Shown piece by piece: positions 8,285 through 15,442 of a stretch of 26,417 nucleotides of DNA. The notes under the pieces are model-generated. The model did not search any database. It saw only the letters and a program-made list of their open reading frames with translations, and had not been told where the DNA came from. The translations under genes and the position numbers were made by a program. Numbering within the stretch: position 1 is the stretch's first letter; each line of letters starts with the position of its first letter. The DNA is from a virus: the IMG/VR virus record IMGVR_UViG_3300018415_000032, positions 1 to 26,417 of that record, one strand, 5' to 3'.

Positions 8285-9548
8285 CGTATTTAATAATACC
8301 TAATAATTGATTGAGTGGTGCAAAAGCCCCAGTTAATTTGTAAAGTTTTCCATTATATCTAAAAACAATACCTTCGCTAGGATAGATAGAATCAAGACCT
8401 CCTATTCTATCAAGCTTGGCTAATTGATCCTCTACCTTTTTAATTTGATTAACCCCGCCACCTTTTTTAATTTTTGTAGTTTCAGTATCAAGATAGGCTC
8501 TTAATCTTTGAGCTTCATCAGACGGGTTTGCCGCAACAAAATTACTTGCATTCCTAATAATAGTAGAGCCAAGCTCCAGGAATAAATCTTCAAAAGGTCT
8601 AATGTTTTCTTTATACTTTTTCTTAACATCTTCCTTATCATACTTTTTAACTAATGCAGCTTCTTCCTTTCCAATCTGTTTAGCAAGAGATCTCATATTT
8701 AATGTTTTCTTGTCGCCATAAGCCCATCTTCGTAAAAGTCCTTCTTTAACGTCCTGTGAAAGATTAGGAAAGTCTGCATCAATTAATTCCCTCCACCACA
8801 TTTCATGGTAACGAGAAACCTCATCACCATCATTCAGGCCATATCTTCTCTGTAAAGCAATAATCTTATCTTCAAACTTTTTCTTATTATTGCTAAAATC
8901 AACATCTTTTTGTAATTGAAGTATTCTAGGTGGAATAATCTTAAACGTTTTACCTACGTTTGATTTTACTTTGGCTAAGATTTGTGGAATTTCTTTAGCA
9001 GGTCTACTATCTGTATCTAAAATATTTCCATCCCCGTCCGTTTTTGTAATATTATGAAATTGAATAACATCAGTATCATAGTTAATTACATTAGGATTTT
9101 TAGAATAGATAAGCTCCATGTTCATGAAGTTCTTACCATCATTAAATATTTCAGCTTGCTTAGAAGAAGGTAACTTAGATAAAAGGTTAGCCAAATCTTT
9201 TGCAGCAAAAACAAAAGTGTCTCTAACACCAGGAACATCATGAGCTTCAAACTTTGAAACAAATTGATTTAATGACATAGGATCTTTAGTATCACCAGTA
9301 TTTCTAGCAAACATAACCTTTCCATCCTTCATTGTAACAAAAAGATTTTGGCCGTCTGTTTTTTCAATAGGCTCTTCTTCAAAGTTTAACTCGCCACGAA
9401 GGCCTGCATCAACAATTTTCTTAAAGTCACCGAAGGTTAAACCCTTGTCATCGTAAGGGTGGCTCATGTGACCGGCGGCACCGCCTTCAAAAAGAAATGG
9501 CTGGCTTTTGTCGGCCAGCCATTCTTCGAACAATTTTATATGTTTCAT
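8277..9548 (-). CDS. Ligase-superfamily nucleotidyltransferase with capsid-targeting-like N-terminus
   Basis: 423 residues from the ATG at 9546-9548. Conserved covalent nucleotidyltransferase motifs are visible: motif I EKTDGQN at 62-68 (lysine K63), a motif III-like MELIY at 144-148, motif IV SEGIVFRY at 391-398 and motif V KLYKLTG at 401-407. Members of this superfamily (DNA and RNA ligases, capping enzymes) attach a nucleotide to the motif I lysine. The segment GGAAGHMSHPYDD at 22-34 just before motif I looks like the signature of a phage subfamily; the real substrate is unknown. A 30-codon upstream extension is open, but it overlaps the previous gene and would hide the MKHIKLFEEWL start, which matches the targeting-like peptides of neighbours; the shorter start is therefore preferred. 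A roughly 180-residue charged helical insert separates motifs III and IV. Confidence 0.8.
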   Translation of the reverse strand: MKHIKLFEEWLADKSQPFLFEGGAAGHMSHPYDDKGLTFGDFKKIVDAGLRGELNFEEEPIEKTDGQNLFVTMKDGKVMFARNTGDTKDPMSLNQFVSKFEAHDVPGVRDTFVFAAKDLANLLSKLPSSKQAEIFNDGKNFMNMELIYSKNPNVINYDTDVIQFHNITKTDGDGNILDTDSRPAKEIPQILAKVKSNVGKTFKIIPPRILQLQKDVDFSNNKKKFEDKIIALQRRYGLNDGDEVSRYHEMWWRELIDADFPNLSQDVKEGLLRRWAYGDKKTLNMRSLAKQIGKEEAALVKKYDKEDVKKKYKENIRPFEDLFLELGSTIIRNASNFVAANPSDEAQRLRAYLDTETTKIKKGGGVNQIKKVEDQLAKLDRIGGLDSIYPSEGIVFRYNGKLYKLTGAFAPLNQLLGIIKYGR

Positions 9549-9561
9549 GGTTAGTTTTTTA

Positions 9562-11034
9562 TTATGATCCCATTGTAGATTGTAAAGCTCCAACCATTGC
9601 ACCATAATCTCCACTATACTTAGAAAGTAAACCGTCAATTACTTCGGTTGCTTTAGCTTCATCAAAATCTTCACCATGAGCATCTTTTAAGATTGCAGTT
9701 GCATATTCTTTAAACTCACCGTCATTTTTGATTTCCTTTTCGGAAACTTTTGCTTCTTCAACAGCTTCATCTTCTTCGGCTTCAACTTCTTCTTCTTCCT
9801 TTACTACAACAGTACCTTGTACATCAGCTTCGTCCTTTGCAGTTTCTGGTGCAGTTGTAATGTTTTGATCTTTAGTAACTAATTCTTCACCTTTAGATGC
9901 AGGCTCCTCTTTAGGTTTACCCATATCCATAATATCACCAGCAATACCAGCGGCAGTTTCAGAACCATCACCTTTTTCTGCAGGAATAGCAATACCGTCA
10001 GCGCCTACTTCTTCATCGGCAACTTCATCACCTTCAACTTTAGTAATTACTTCGCCTACTGCTTCTTCTACAGCATCTTCATCTTCCTCAACTTCTTCAT
10101 CTTCTTCAGCATCGTATGCTTCATTTACAAATTTAGAGAAAGACATAATTCTTGATTCTTCTTTCTTGTGATGCATATCTTCATCATCATCTTCTTCTTC
10201 TTTGTCGTATTTAACATCTTTCTTAAGAGCATCAATTTCAGCATCATCAGATTTAACAGCGCCTGCATAGTGATCTTCTTTTTCCTTATCATCTTCATGA
10301 TCCACTTTAACATCGCCCTTATCTTCTAACTCATCACCTTTCTTTTCATCTTCTTCACCTTCTTCTTCATCATCTTCAGCAAGAGGTTTAGCAGATGCAG
10401 CTACAGGAACAGCATAATCTTCAGGTTCCTCATCATCATCATGATACTTAACATTCTTGTTAACTGTGATTTCCTTTTCTTTAATGAAATCTTCAAATGC
10501 CATGATTCTTTTCTTAGCGGCAGGTTCAACCTCTTCACCAGATTCTTCATCATCACCTTCAGCAGGAACTTCCGCAGTAATTGCAGGATCATCAGAAACC
10601 TTTTCACCAGCCTTATCTTCAATATCTTTAGGCTCACCCATTGCTTTTACTTCATCCTCGATATCTTCGGCTTTATCTTCCTCAACATCGTCAGTTTCAG
10701 CAACTTCACCAGCGGCACTCATTTCTTCATCTTCTTCTTTTTCGCCTTCTTCGCCTTCTAAAGATCTAGGCTCTCCCTTTTTCTTTATTTCATCCTCGAT
10801 ATCTTCAGCCCTATCTTCTTCAATTTCATCTTCTGAAATATCTTGTTTTGGAGTGAAGTCCTTTAATAATGCTTCTAATTTAGATAAAAGATTTTTTTCT
10901 TTCTTTAATTCTTCAACGCTTTCATAACCCATCTTTTTAACAAGATCCATTACGGCGTCATGATTAGCGGTTGCAGATTCGTTTACAGAATCAGTAGCGG
11001 TGGCCATCATTGAAAACTTTTTGATTGGTTTCAT
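9562..11034 (-). CDS. Highly acidic repeat protein, candidate internal head/prohead core precursor
   Basis: 490 residues, dominated by Glu and Asp between residues 65 and 430. A segment of 17 residues (AEDIEDE...GEP, 74-90) is repeated at 120-136. Two near-identical islands interrupt the acidic sequence: RIMAFEDFIKEKE at 176-188 and RIMSFSKFVNEAYD at 295-308. Each is followed by or near a VKY plus acidic stretch (VKYHDDDEE at 195-203; VKYDKEEE at 274-281). Both islands resemble the targeting-like N-termini of neighbouring proteins and end in a (I/V)-x-E site. The last 65 residues are less charged and probably folded. T4 scaffold and core proteins gp22 and gp67 are cut by the prohead protease into acidic internal peptides, so this may be a functional analogue; that is inference. 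Starts at the ATG 11032-11034, 63 bases after uvsW. Confidence 0.75.
   Translation of the reverse strand: MKPIKKFSMMATATDSVNESATANHDAVMDLVKKMGYESVEELKKEKNLLSKLEALLKDFTPKQDISEDEIEEDRAEDIEDEIKKKGEPRSLEGEEGEKEEDEEMSAAGEVAETDDVEEDKAEDIEDEVKAMGEPKDIEDKAGEKVSDDPAITAEVPAEGDDEESGEEVEPAAKKRIMAFEDFIKEKEITVNKNVKYHDDDEEPEDYAVPVAASAKPLAEDDEEEGEEDEKKGDELEDKGDVKVDHEDDKEKEDHYAGAVKSDDAEIDALKKDVKYDKEEEDDDEDMHHKKEESRIMSFSKFVNEAYDAEEDEEVEEDEDAVEEAVGEVITKVEGDEVADEEVGADGIAIPAEKGDGSETAAGIAGDIMDMGKPKEEPASKGEELVTKDQNITTAPETAKDEADVQGTVVVKEEEEVEAEEDEAVEEAKVSEKEIKNDGEFKEYATAILKDAHGEDFDEAKATEVIDGLLSKYSGDYGAMVGALQSTMGS
10111..10152 (-). repeat. Second internal RIM-x-F-x-x-F-(I/V)-x-E island
   Basis: Codes for RIMSFSKFVNEAYD, residues 295-308 of the acidic protein. 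It matches the island at 10471-10509 in R-I-M, the two phenylalanines and the terminal Glu. Confidence 0.7.
10471..10509 (-). repeat. First internal RIM-x-F-x-x-F-(I/V)-x-E island
   Basis: Codes for RIMAFEDFIKEKE, residues 176-188 of the acidic protein. It resembles the N-terminal targeting-like peptides of the genes starting at 4882, 13264 and 17613. Confidence 0.7.
10627..10677 (-). repeat. AEDIEDE-GEP acidic repeat, copy 2
   Basis: Residues 120-136 of the acidic protein (DKAEDIEDEVKAMGEPK). It differs from copy 1 at only a few positions, consistent with tandem duplication of about 138 bases. Confidence 0.7.
10765..10815 (-). repeat. AEDIEDE-GEP acidic repeat, copy 1
   Basis: Residues 74-90 of the acidic protein (DRAEDIEDEIKKKGEPR); paired with the copy at 10627-10677. 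Confidence 0.7.
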
Positions 11035-11061
11035 TTTAAATTATCTTTTTTTGATTCTTTT

Positions 11062-11070
11062 TTTATATAT
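11062..11070 (-). promoter_or_regulatory. ATATATAAA box before the acidic protein gene
   Basis: Minus-strand ATATATAAA in the context GGATATATAAAAAA, 28-36 bases upstream of the ATG at 11034, in the 63-base gap after uvsW. A CTAAATA sequence, similar to the late-promoter motif reported for T4-like cyanophages, also occurs at 11095-11101. Confidence 0.4.
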
Positions 11071-11097
11071 CCATGTCCCATGTGAAAGATATTCTAT

Positions 11098-12600
11098 TTA
11101 GAATCTAACATTCTGTACCTCAAATGGGAATTTTTCCTCTTTGTATATTTTTCTTCTTTCCATACCGTGGCGATAGATGTAATTCATCCAGTCATGATCA
11201 TCTGCTTTGTATCTTAAATCATCAATAAAGTCATAAATCTTTACAGTATCTTTAGATTGGTGCTTTCTTAAACCCCTACCGATTGATTGTCTAATAATGA
11301 CTTCGGATTTAAATGATTCAGTGAAAAATATGTTATGTATATTTTTTATAGAAATACCAGTAGAAAAAGTCCCATAAGATGCTACAATTATAACATCATC
11401 ATTCTTCTCCATTCTACTTTTAAACTCTTCCCTAAAATCAGATTTAACCGACCCATCTACATAATAGACCTTTTTATCGGTTATTGATCTTAGCTTTTGA
11501 TATATCTTTTCACCGTATGCTATTTTATGAAATAATACCAATGAATTAGATGTAGACTTTTTAATTACCTGGCAAATAAAGTCTAATCGCTTTTCACTTT
11601 GATTAATAAAATTTTGCTCAAGACTAAATAATTTTTGTCTGTCATAAGGATTTTTTGAAAGAGATGAAAATGCTTCTTTTTGATCATCAGTAGCATATTC
11701 CATGTGGATCTGTAATACTTTACATTTTGCAATGTAACCTTCGTCTTGTAGGTGAGCAGCCTTAACTTGAGTAACCAAAGGGCCCATTGCTGACATAAGA
11801 CTTAATCTATTTACAGTTCCTCGCTTTGGGATTGTACCACTAAGTCCAAACCTATAATCACAATGCCAACACATATCCATAATTTTTTGAATTGAGTTTG
11901 CTTTTGCTTTATGAGTCTCATCCACGAATACAGCATCAAATTGGTTAAAGTATTCCTCATCCTTTTTAGTTAGAGATTGGTATGTACCAATAACTACATT
12001 TGAACTTTTTCTAATCTTAACCCCTGCATAAATTTGCTGAATCTTAATTGGTACCCTACTTTTATTGTATTCTTCAAAGTCACCAGTTGCTTGAACAACT
12101 AAACTTACATTAGGTACGATCATTAAAATTTTCTTTTTACCTAATTGCTCCATCATATATGCAACTACCATAAACGAGATTAATGTCTTACCTGCAGAGG
12201 TGGCTAATTCAGCAAGACACCTTCTGTACTTAAGAATTTTTAAAGCTGCATCTATTTGATAATCCCTAGGCTTAATTTCAGACTTTGCAAAAAAGTCGTC
12301 TACCCATGCCTTAAATATATCTTCGGTTATACTTGTATCAAAAATTTCAGTAATACCATTAAGGGTAAACTCATAATCATATTCTTTACAAATATCAATT
12401 ACTTCTTTCCACAGACCAGCAGGAATTTTATTTCTTTTTATAAATGAAATGTTTCCATCCCAGACTTTCTTTTTTACCAGAGGATGGAATCGCCATCCTT
12501 CTATTTTCTTAGTAAGACTAGATTTTAGCTGCTCATATTCCAATTCGGTACATGAGTCAATTACTAAAAACTTTTTATTGTCTGAGAGGGAGAGTTCCAT
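11098..12600 (-). CDS. uvsW: UvsW-like SF2 helicase
   Basis: 500 residues, close to T4 UvsW. SF2 helicase motifs are in order: RDYQ at 112-115 (Q-motif-like), Walker A ATSAGKT at 133-139, Walker B DETH at 227-230, SGT at 254-256 and motif VI QSIGRGLRK at 438-446. The N-terminal 100 residues match the size of the small substrate-recognition domain of UvsW. T4 UvsW is an ATP-dependent RNA-DNA and branched-DNA helicase that unwinds R-loops and remodels recombination intermediates, switching the phage from origin-dependent to recombination-dependent replication. The ATG directly abuts the end of the uvsY-like gene (1-base TAATG overlap), so translation is coupled. Motif content and the neighbouring uvsY-like gene make this assignment firm. 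Confidence 0.93.
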   Translation of the reverse strand: MELSLSDNKKFLVIDSCTELEYEQLKSSLTKKIEGWRFHPLVKKKVWDGNISFIKRNKIPAGLWKEVIDICKEYDYEFTLNGITEIFDTSITEDIFKAWVDDFFAKSEIKPRDYQIDAALKILKYRRCLAELATSAGKTLISFMVVAYMMEQLGKKKILMIVPNVSLVVQATGDFEEYNKSRVPIKIQQIYAGVKIRKSSNVVIGTYQSLTKKDEEYFNQFDAVFVDETHKAKANSIQKIMDMCWHCDYRFGLSGTIPKRGTVNRLSLMSAMGPLVTQVKAAHLQDEGYIAKCKVLQIHMEYATDDQKEAFSSLSKNPYDRQKLFSLEQNFINQSEKRLDFICQVIKKSTSNSLVLFHKIAYGEKIYQKLRSITDKKVYYVDGSVKSDFREEFKSRMEKNDDVIIVASYGTFSTGISIKNIHNIFFTESFKSEVIIRQSIGRGLRKHQSKDTVKIYDFIDDLRYKADDHDWMNYIYRHGMERRKIYKEEKFPFEVQNVRF

Positions 12601-13049
12601 TAAAATTCCTTATCGTCTAGATTTATACGGTTTCTAATTGCAAATGCCATATTATCTAATGTCTTAATACATTCATAATAATAATCAATATGAGATTGCA
12701 ACATGTCTATTTGTGTTTTTAATGAACTCAAATCAGCTTTTATAAACTGGTTCTTTTCGCCGTTAGTTAACTTAACATCATAATTAATAGAGTACTCCCG
12801 ATATTGTTGCTTATAATACCGATCCCATGTAGCATTCCTTTTATATATCGTAGTTTTAAAATCAGTAACTTTATCTAAAAGAATTTGCCTATATGATAAC
12901 ATTCTAACTTGACATTCTGCGAGTTCATTCATGTTTTTGAGTTTAGAAACCAAATCCTTAATTTTAAGTTTCCAATCATCACGGTCTTTGGTTAACCGCT
13001 GTTCCAACTGTTCGTTGGCTTCTTTAATTTGTGTATCGTCAAATGCCAT
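12600..13049 (-). CDS. uvsY: UvsY-like recombination mediator
   Basis: 149 residues, similar in length to T4 UvsY (137). No catalytic motif is expected. The C-terminal half (DLSSLKTQIDMLQSHIDYYY, then KTLDNMAFAIRNRINL and a final phenylalanine) resembles the C-terminal region of T4 UvsY, where a helix ends in a FAIK-type segment. UvsY loads the UvsX recombinase onto gp32-covered single-stranded DNA. The gene lies directly upstream of uvsW with a 1-base stop/start overlap, the same neighbourhood as in T4, and within the gp32-primase group. The call rests on position, size and visible sequence resemblance; a profile search would settle it. No uvsX gene is in the window. Confidence 0.7.
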   Translation of the reverse strand: MAFDDTQIKEANEQLEQRLTKDRDDWKLKIKDLVSKLKNMNELAECQVRMLSYRQILLDKVTDFKTTIYKRNATWDRYYKQQYREYSINYDVKLTNGEKNQFIKADLSSLKTQIDMLQSHIDYYYECIKTLDNMAFAIRNRINLDDKEF

Positions 13050-13264
13050 TAAAATATACCTTTATCATTATTAGTTTTCTTGTAGTTTTTTATTTTAGGT
13101 TGAAACTTTTTCTTAGGTACGGGTAAAGTAAAATTAGAATCAAATGAATTAACATTTATTTTACTGAACTTAGTAAATAGCTTTAACCTTTTCTTTGAGA
13201 TTTCAAAATCTTCATAAAAATCATCAAACTGCTCTGTCACAAAGTCATTGTAATTTTTTATCAT
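13049..13264 (-). CDS. Small basic protein with capsid-targeting-like N-terminus
   Basis: 71 residues, not recognised. It begins MIKNYNDFVTEQ, which fits the peptide M-x(4)-Y/F-x-x-F-(V/I)-T-E shared by several proteins here. After an acidic stretch (FDDFYEDFE, 13-21) the remainder is strongly basic and lysine-rich (KKKFQPKIKNYKKTNNDK at 52-69), like a nucleic-acid-binding tail. If cut after Glu11 the mature product would be about 60 residues and cationic, which suits a small DNA-associated internal head protein. It overlaps the primase stop by 4 bases and the uvsY-like start by 1 base, so it is part of the replication operon and could equally be a small replication accessory protein. Confidence 0.65.
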   Translation of the reverse strand: MIKNYNDFVTEQFDDFYEDFEISKKRLKLFTKFSKINVNSFDSNFTLPVPKKKFQPKIKNYKKTNNDKGIF

Positions 13265-14337
13265 ACAAATATTAAATCTAAATGATTGTTTGTAAAATAT
13301 TTATCTAACTGCGATAAGCACCCAGTTCGATGCTTATATTCATATTTGACTAAATCGTTAAGATCTTTGACCTTTTTAGAAGGTATTCTAAAATCCTTTA
13401 AAAACTTATCCCACATAAATACAGTATTTCCTGATTTAAGTTTTTCGATCATCCTACTCTTACCTTCTAAATCATTATCAAAGAAATATCTAACAGTAGG
13501 TATTTCATCAAAATCAAGTATCTGTTTTTTGACTCCAGTTAGGCCGATAGTATTAGTCATAAACATTGCATCAATAGGTCCTTCAAAAACAGTAAAATCC
13601 CTACTCATATCAGCAGTAAGAATACCAAAGATCATTGATATTTTATTTAGTGAATCAACATCTTCTTCATTGAGATTCATAGGTCGTTTTAGCCTATCAT
13701 ATATTCTTTCAATATTCCATGTCTTGTACTTAGGGCCACCACTATTCCCATCTAAGTCTCTAGTTTGAAAACCTATAATCTTATTATCAGAAGTTAAATT
13801 AAAAACATAAAGCTCTTTACGACGTGGATCATAACCGAAGTTTTCTGTTTTATGATGGAGTAACCTACTCTTAAGATATGGGTAAGCTCTATATGTAAGT
13901 GAGTTAATTGGATATACATTAAATCCTAACGCTATTTCATCAAAACTTAATGCCAAATTTTTAATCTTTTCAAATAAGTGAAATTCTAAAGTTTCTCCTA
14001 ATGAAAAGTTTTTACGGTTTTCTTTAATAAAATTGAGTACTCCTATTCTATCTTCACCTTCAAAGTTTAAATTATGATCTTTTAAGAAAGTATCTAAACT
14101 AACATGCGCAGAGCAATTATAACAGTGTACATACAAATCATTCCAATAAAGGTTGCCTCTTTTCTTTCTTACATTATCAGCAGAATCACCGCAGTATGGG
14201 CATGCAAAATTTAGTCTTTCTCTGCCTTCTAAGATTCTTCTTTTCTCAGGGTGAGAATGGTTTTGATGAAGAACTCGGACTACCTTTTCGATAATCCGAG
14301 CCTTCATCTCAGAAGATATTACTACTTCTGTTCCCAT
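13261..14337 (-). CDS. DNA primase (gp61/DnaG-like)
   Basis: 358 residues, near T4 gp61 (342). An N-terminal zinc-binding module is clear: CPYC at 46-49 and CYNC at 72-75. A TOPRIM domain follows, with the catalytic glutamate in VFEGPIDAMF (E252) and the metal-binding acidic pair in YFFDND (D287, D289), then a KDLNDL segment at 324-329. Primase synthesises short RNA primers on the lagging strand, in T4 together with the gp41 helicase, which is not in this window. The gene follows the gp32 gene by 4 bases and overlaps the next small gene by 4 bases, so ssDNA-binding protein, primase, UvsY and UvsW share one operon. Confidence 0.92.
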   Translation of the reverse strand: MGTEVVISSEMKARIIEKVVRVLHQNHSHPEKRRILEGRERLNFACPYCGDSADNVRKKRGNLYWNDLYVHCYNCSAHVSLDTFLKDHNLNFEGEDRIGVLNFIKENRKNFSLGETLEFHLFEKIKNLALSFDEIALGFNVYPINSLTYRAYPYLKSRLLHHKTENFGYDPRRKELYVFNLTSDNKIIGFQTRDLDGNSGGPKYKTWNIERIYDRLKRPMNLNEEDVDSLNKISMIFGILTADMSRDFTVFEGPIDAMFMTNTIGLTGVKKQILDFDEIPTVRYFFDNDLEGKSRMIEKLKSGNTVFMWDKFLKDFRIPSKKVKDLNDLVKYEYKHRTGCLSQLDKYFTNNHLDLIFV

Positions 14338-14341
14338 TTAA

Positions 14342-15250
14342 TTAAAGATCTAAACCATTAATGAAATCATCAAAGTCATCTCCACCACCTGAAGATTCAG
14401 ATGTTGGTTGAGCCTCGGTAGTATTAGTTACCGATTCTGCTGCCTTTTCGGCTTTCTTAGGTTCAGACGGTGCTTGTGCGCGTGTTACCGTTTCAATAGA
14501 CTCACCTGGATTACTGAACTGGGCGAGAACACTCATTACTTTATTTCTCTGTTCATCATTCCATGGGCGGTAATCAAAGTTAGCCAATTCTGGAGCATCC
14601 TTAATGTAATCCAAAATTGCAGTACGACCCGCATCATCAGATGTTACAGATTCACCGTTGATTGTCATAGCAGAACGAGAACCTTGGAATTTAGAAGAAT
14701 CATAGTTAGGATAACCACCTTTCTTAGAAATTACCAACTCAAAGTTCTTACCTTCAAACGGATCAAATACTTGTGTTGGTTCATCAAATTGAGGATTAAG
14801 TTCTTCATCAATTTTAGCTTTGATCTTATAACCAAACTTCATGATTTTAACTTGTCCCTCAAGATCACGGTTCTGTGGATCTTTAACGATTTGAACTAAT
14901 GCATAAAATACTTCTCTACGCTTAAGACCTTCCGACATCTTTTTATCTACAGCCGATTCAGAATTTCTAAGTTTAAAGAACATATCCTGTACTGGACATT
15001 TCTCACCAACAGTAGACGGTGAATCTGCGTAGAATCCGTTGCCATCTCGGTCTTCCAACCAATAGACATACTTACGAACGAAAGGTTTGCGTGGATTTTT
15101 TACATTAGGAAGAAACCTAATTAATGAACGGTAGGTACCGTCTTGACCCTGATCGGGTTTTGGTGTGTACAGATCGCTGCTTGGTGCGGGTCTGTCTCCA
15201 GTGTCAAGGTCCTTGACGCTTACACTGAAAATGTCGAATTCATTTGCCAT
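14342..15250 (-). CDS. 32: Single-stranded DNA-binding protein, gp32-like
   Basis: 302 residues, almost the length of T4 gp32 (301). The pattern through the core (YRSLIRFLPN, KYVYWLEDRDG, then KCPVQDMFF, VFYALVQIVKDPQNRDLEG, KFGYKIKAKI, FDPFEGKNFELVI, YPNYDSSKF) follows the gp32 OB-fold. The protein ends in the expected acidic tail GGGDDFDDFINGLDL, which in T4 recruits replication and recombination partners. The T4 zinc ligands (His-Cys-Cys-Cys) are largely missing: only one cysteine remains (C85 in KCPVQ), so this form is probably zinc-free. A 192-base leader precedes it, unusual in this compact window and consistent with regulated expression. T4 gp32 represses its own translation by binding its leader. 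Confidence 0.9.
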   Translation of the reverse strand: MANEFDIFSVSVKDLDTGDRPAPSSDLYTPKPDQGQDGTYRSLIRFLPNVKNPRKPFVRKYVYWLEDRDGNGFYADSPSTVGEKCPVQDMFFKLRNSESAVDKKMSEGLKRREVFYALVQIVKDPQNRDLEGQVKIMKFGYKIKAKIDEELNPQFDEPTQVFDPFEGKNFELVISKKGGYPNYDSSKFQGSRSAMTINGESVTSDDAGRTAILDYIKDAPELANFDYRPWNDEQRNKVMSVLAQFSNPGESIETVTRAQAPSEPKKAEKAAESVTNTTEAQPTSESSGGGDDFDDFINGLDL

Positions 15251-15347
15251 TTTAATTGCCTTTTTTTAAGTTTTACTTTTTGTTAATTTAAAAGCCATAA
15301 CTTAGCATTGCCTATTTGCGTGCCCGGGAATTGCCAATATACTTTGC

Positions 15348-15435
15348 CTTGTTAGTGCCAGTTTAAAAGTCCCTGAATAATCAGTTCCTTTGTTATTTAT
15401 ATATTCATATCTATACTTAGTTTCACACTAACAAG
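15348..15435. repeat. 10-bp perfect inverted repeat flanking the gp32 promoter region
   Basis: CTTGTTAGTG at 15348-15357 is the exact reverse complement of CACTAACAAG at 15426-15435, 68 bases apart. The arms bracket the TATAAATA box at 15394-15401. It may be an operator pair or a remnant of an insertion; a transcript from the internal promoter would contain only one arm. Confidence 0.5.
15396..15404 (-). promoter_or_regulatory. ATATATAAA / TATAAATA promoter candidate for the gp32 operon
   Basis: Minus-strand GAATATATAAATAA contains both the recurrent ATATATAAA box and an exact T4 late-promoter core TATAAATA (15394-15401). It is about 146 bases upstream of the gp32 ATG, which would give a leader of about 135 bases. 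Confidence 0.45.
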
Positions 15436-15442
15436 AAAAAAA

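Larger units (their letters stand above)
15251..15442 (-). promoter_or_regulatory. Leader of the gp32 gene with repeated GGCAA(T/A) elements
   Basis: At 192 bases this is the longest non-coding stretch here. On the minus strand, GGCAAT occurs at 15255-15260, 15307-15312 and 15330-15335, and GGCAAA at 15343-15348 and at the start codon (15243-15248). A palindromic CCCGGG sits at 15323-15328, an unusually GC-rich point. A TATAAATA late-promoter-like sequence is at 15394-15401. By analogy with T4, where gp32 binds its own leader RNA cooperatively, the repeats could be a translational operator; this is inference. Confidence 0.45.

Noticed and set aside
9549-9638. 30-codon N-terminal extension of the ligase-like protein
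   Set aside because: It overlaps the end of the acidic protein gene, has no recognisable content, and the internal ATG at 9548 gives a start matching the targeting-like peptides of neighbouring proteins.
10441-10927. Plus-strand open frames opposite the acidic protein gene
   Set aside because: Glu/Asp-rich coding DNA gives Ser- and Phe-rich antisense frames without stops. No start context or plausible protein features, and all neighbours are on the minus strand.
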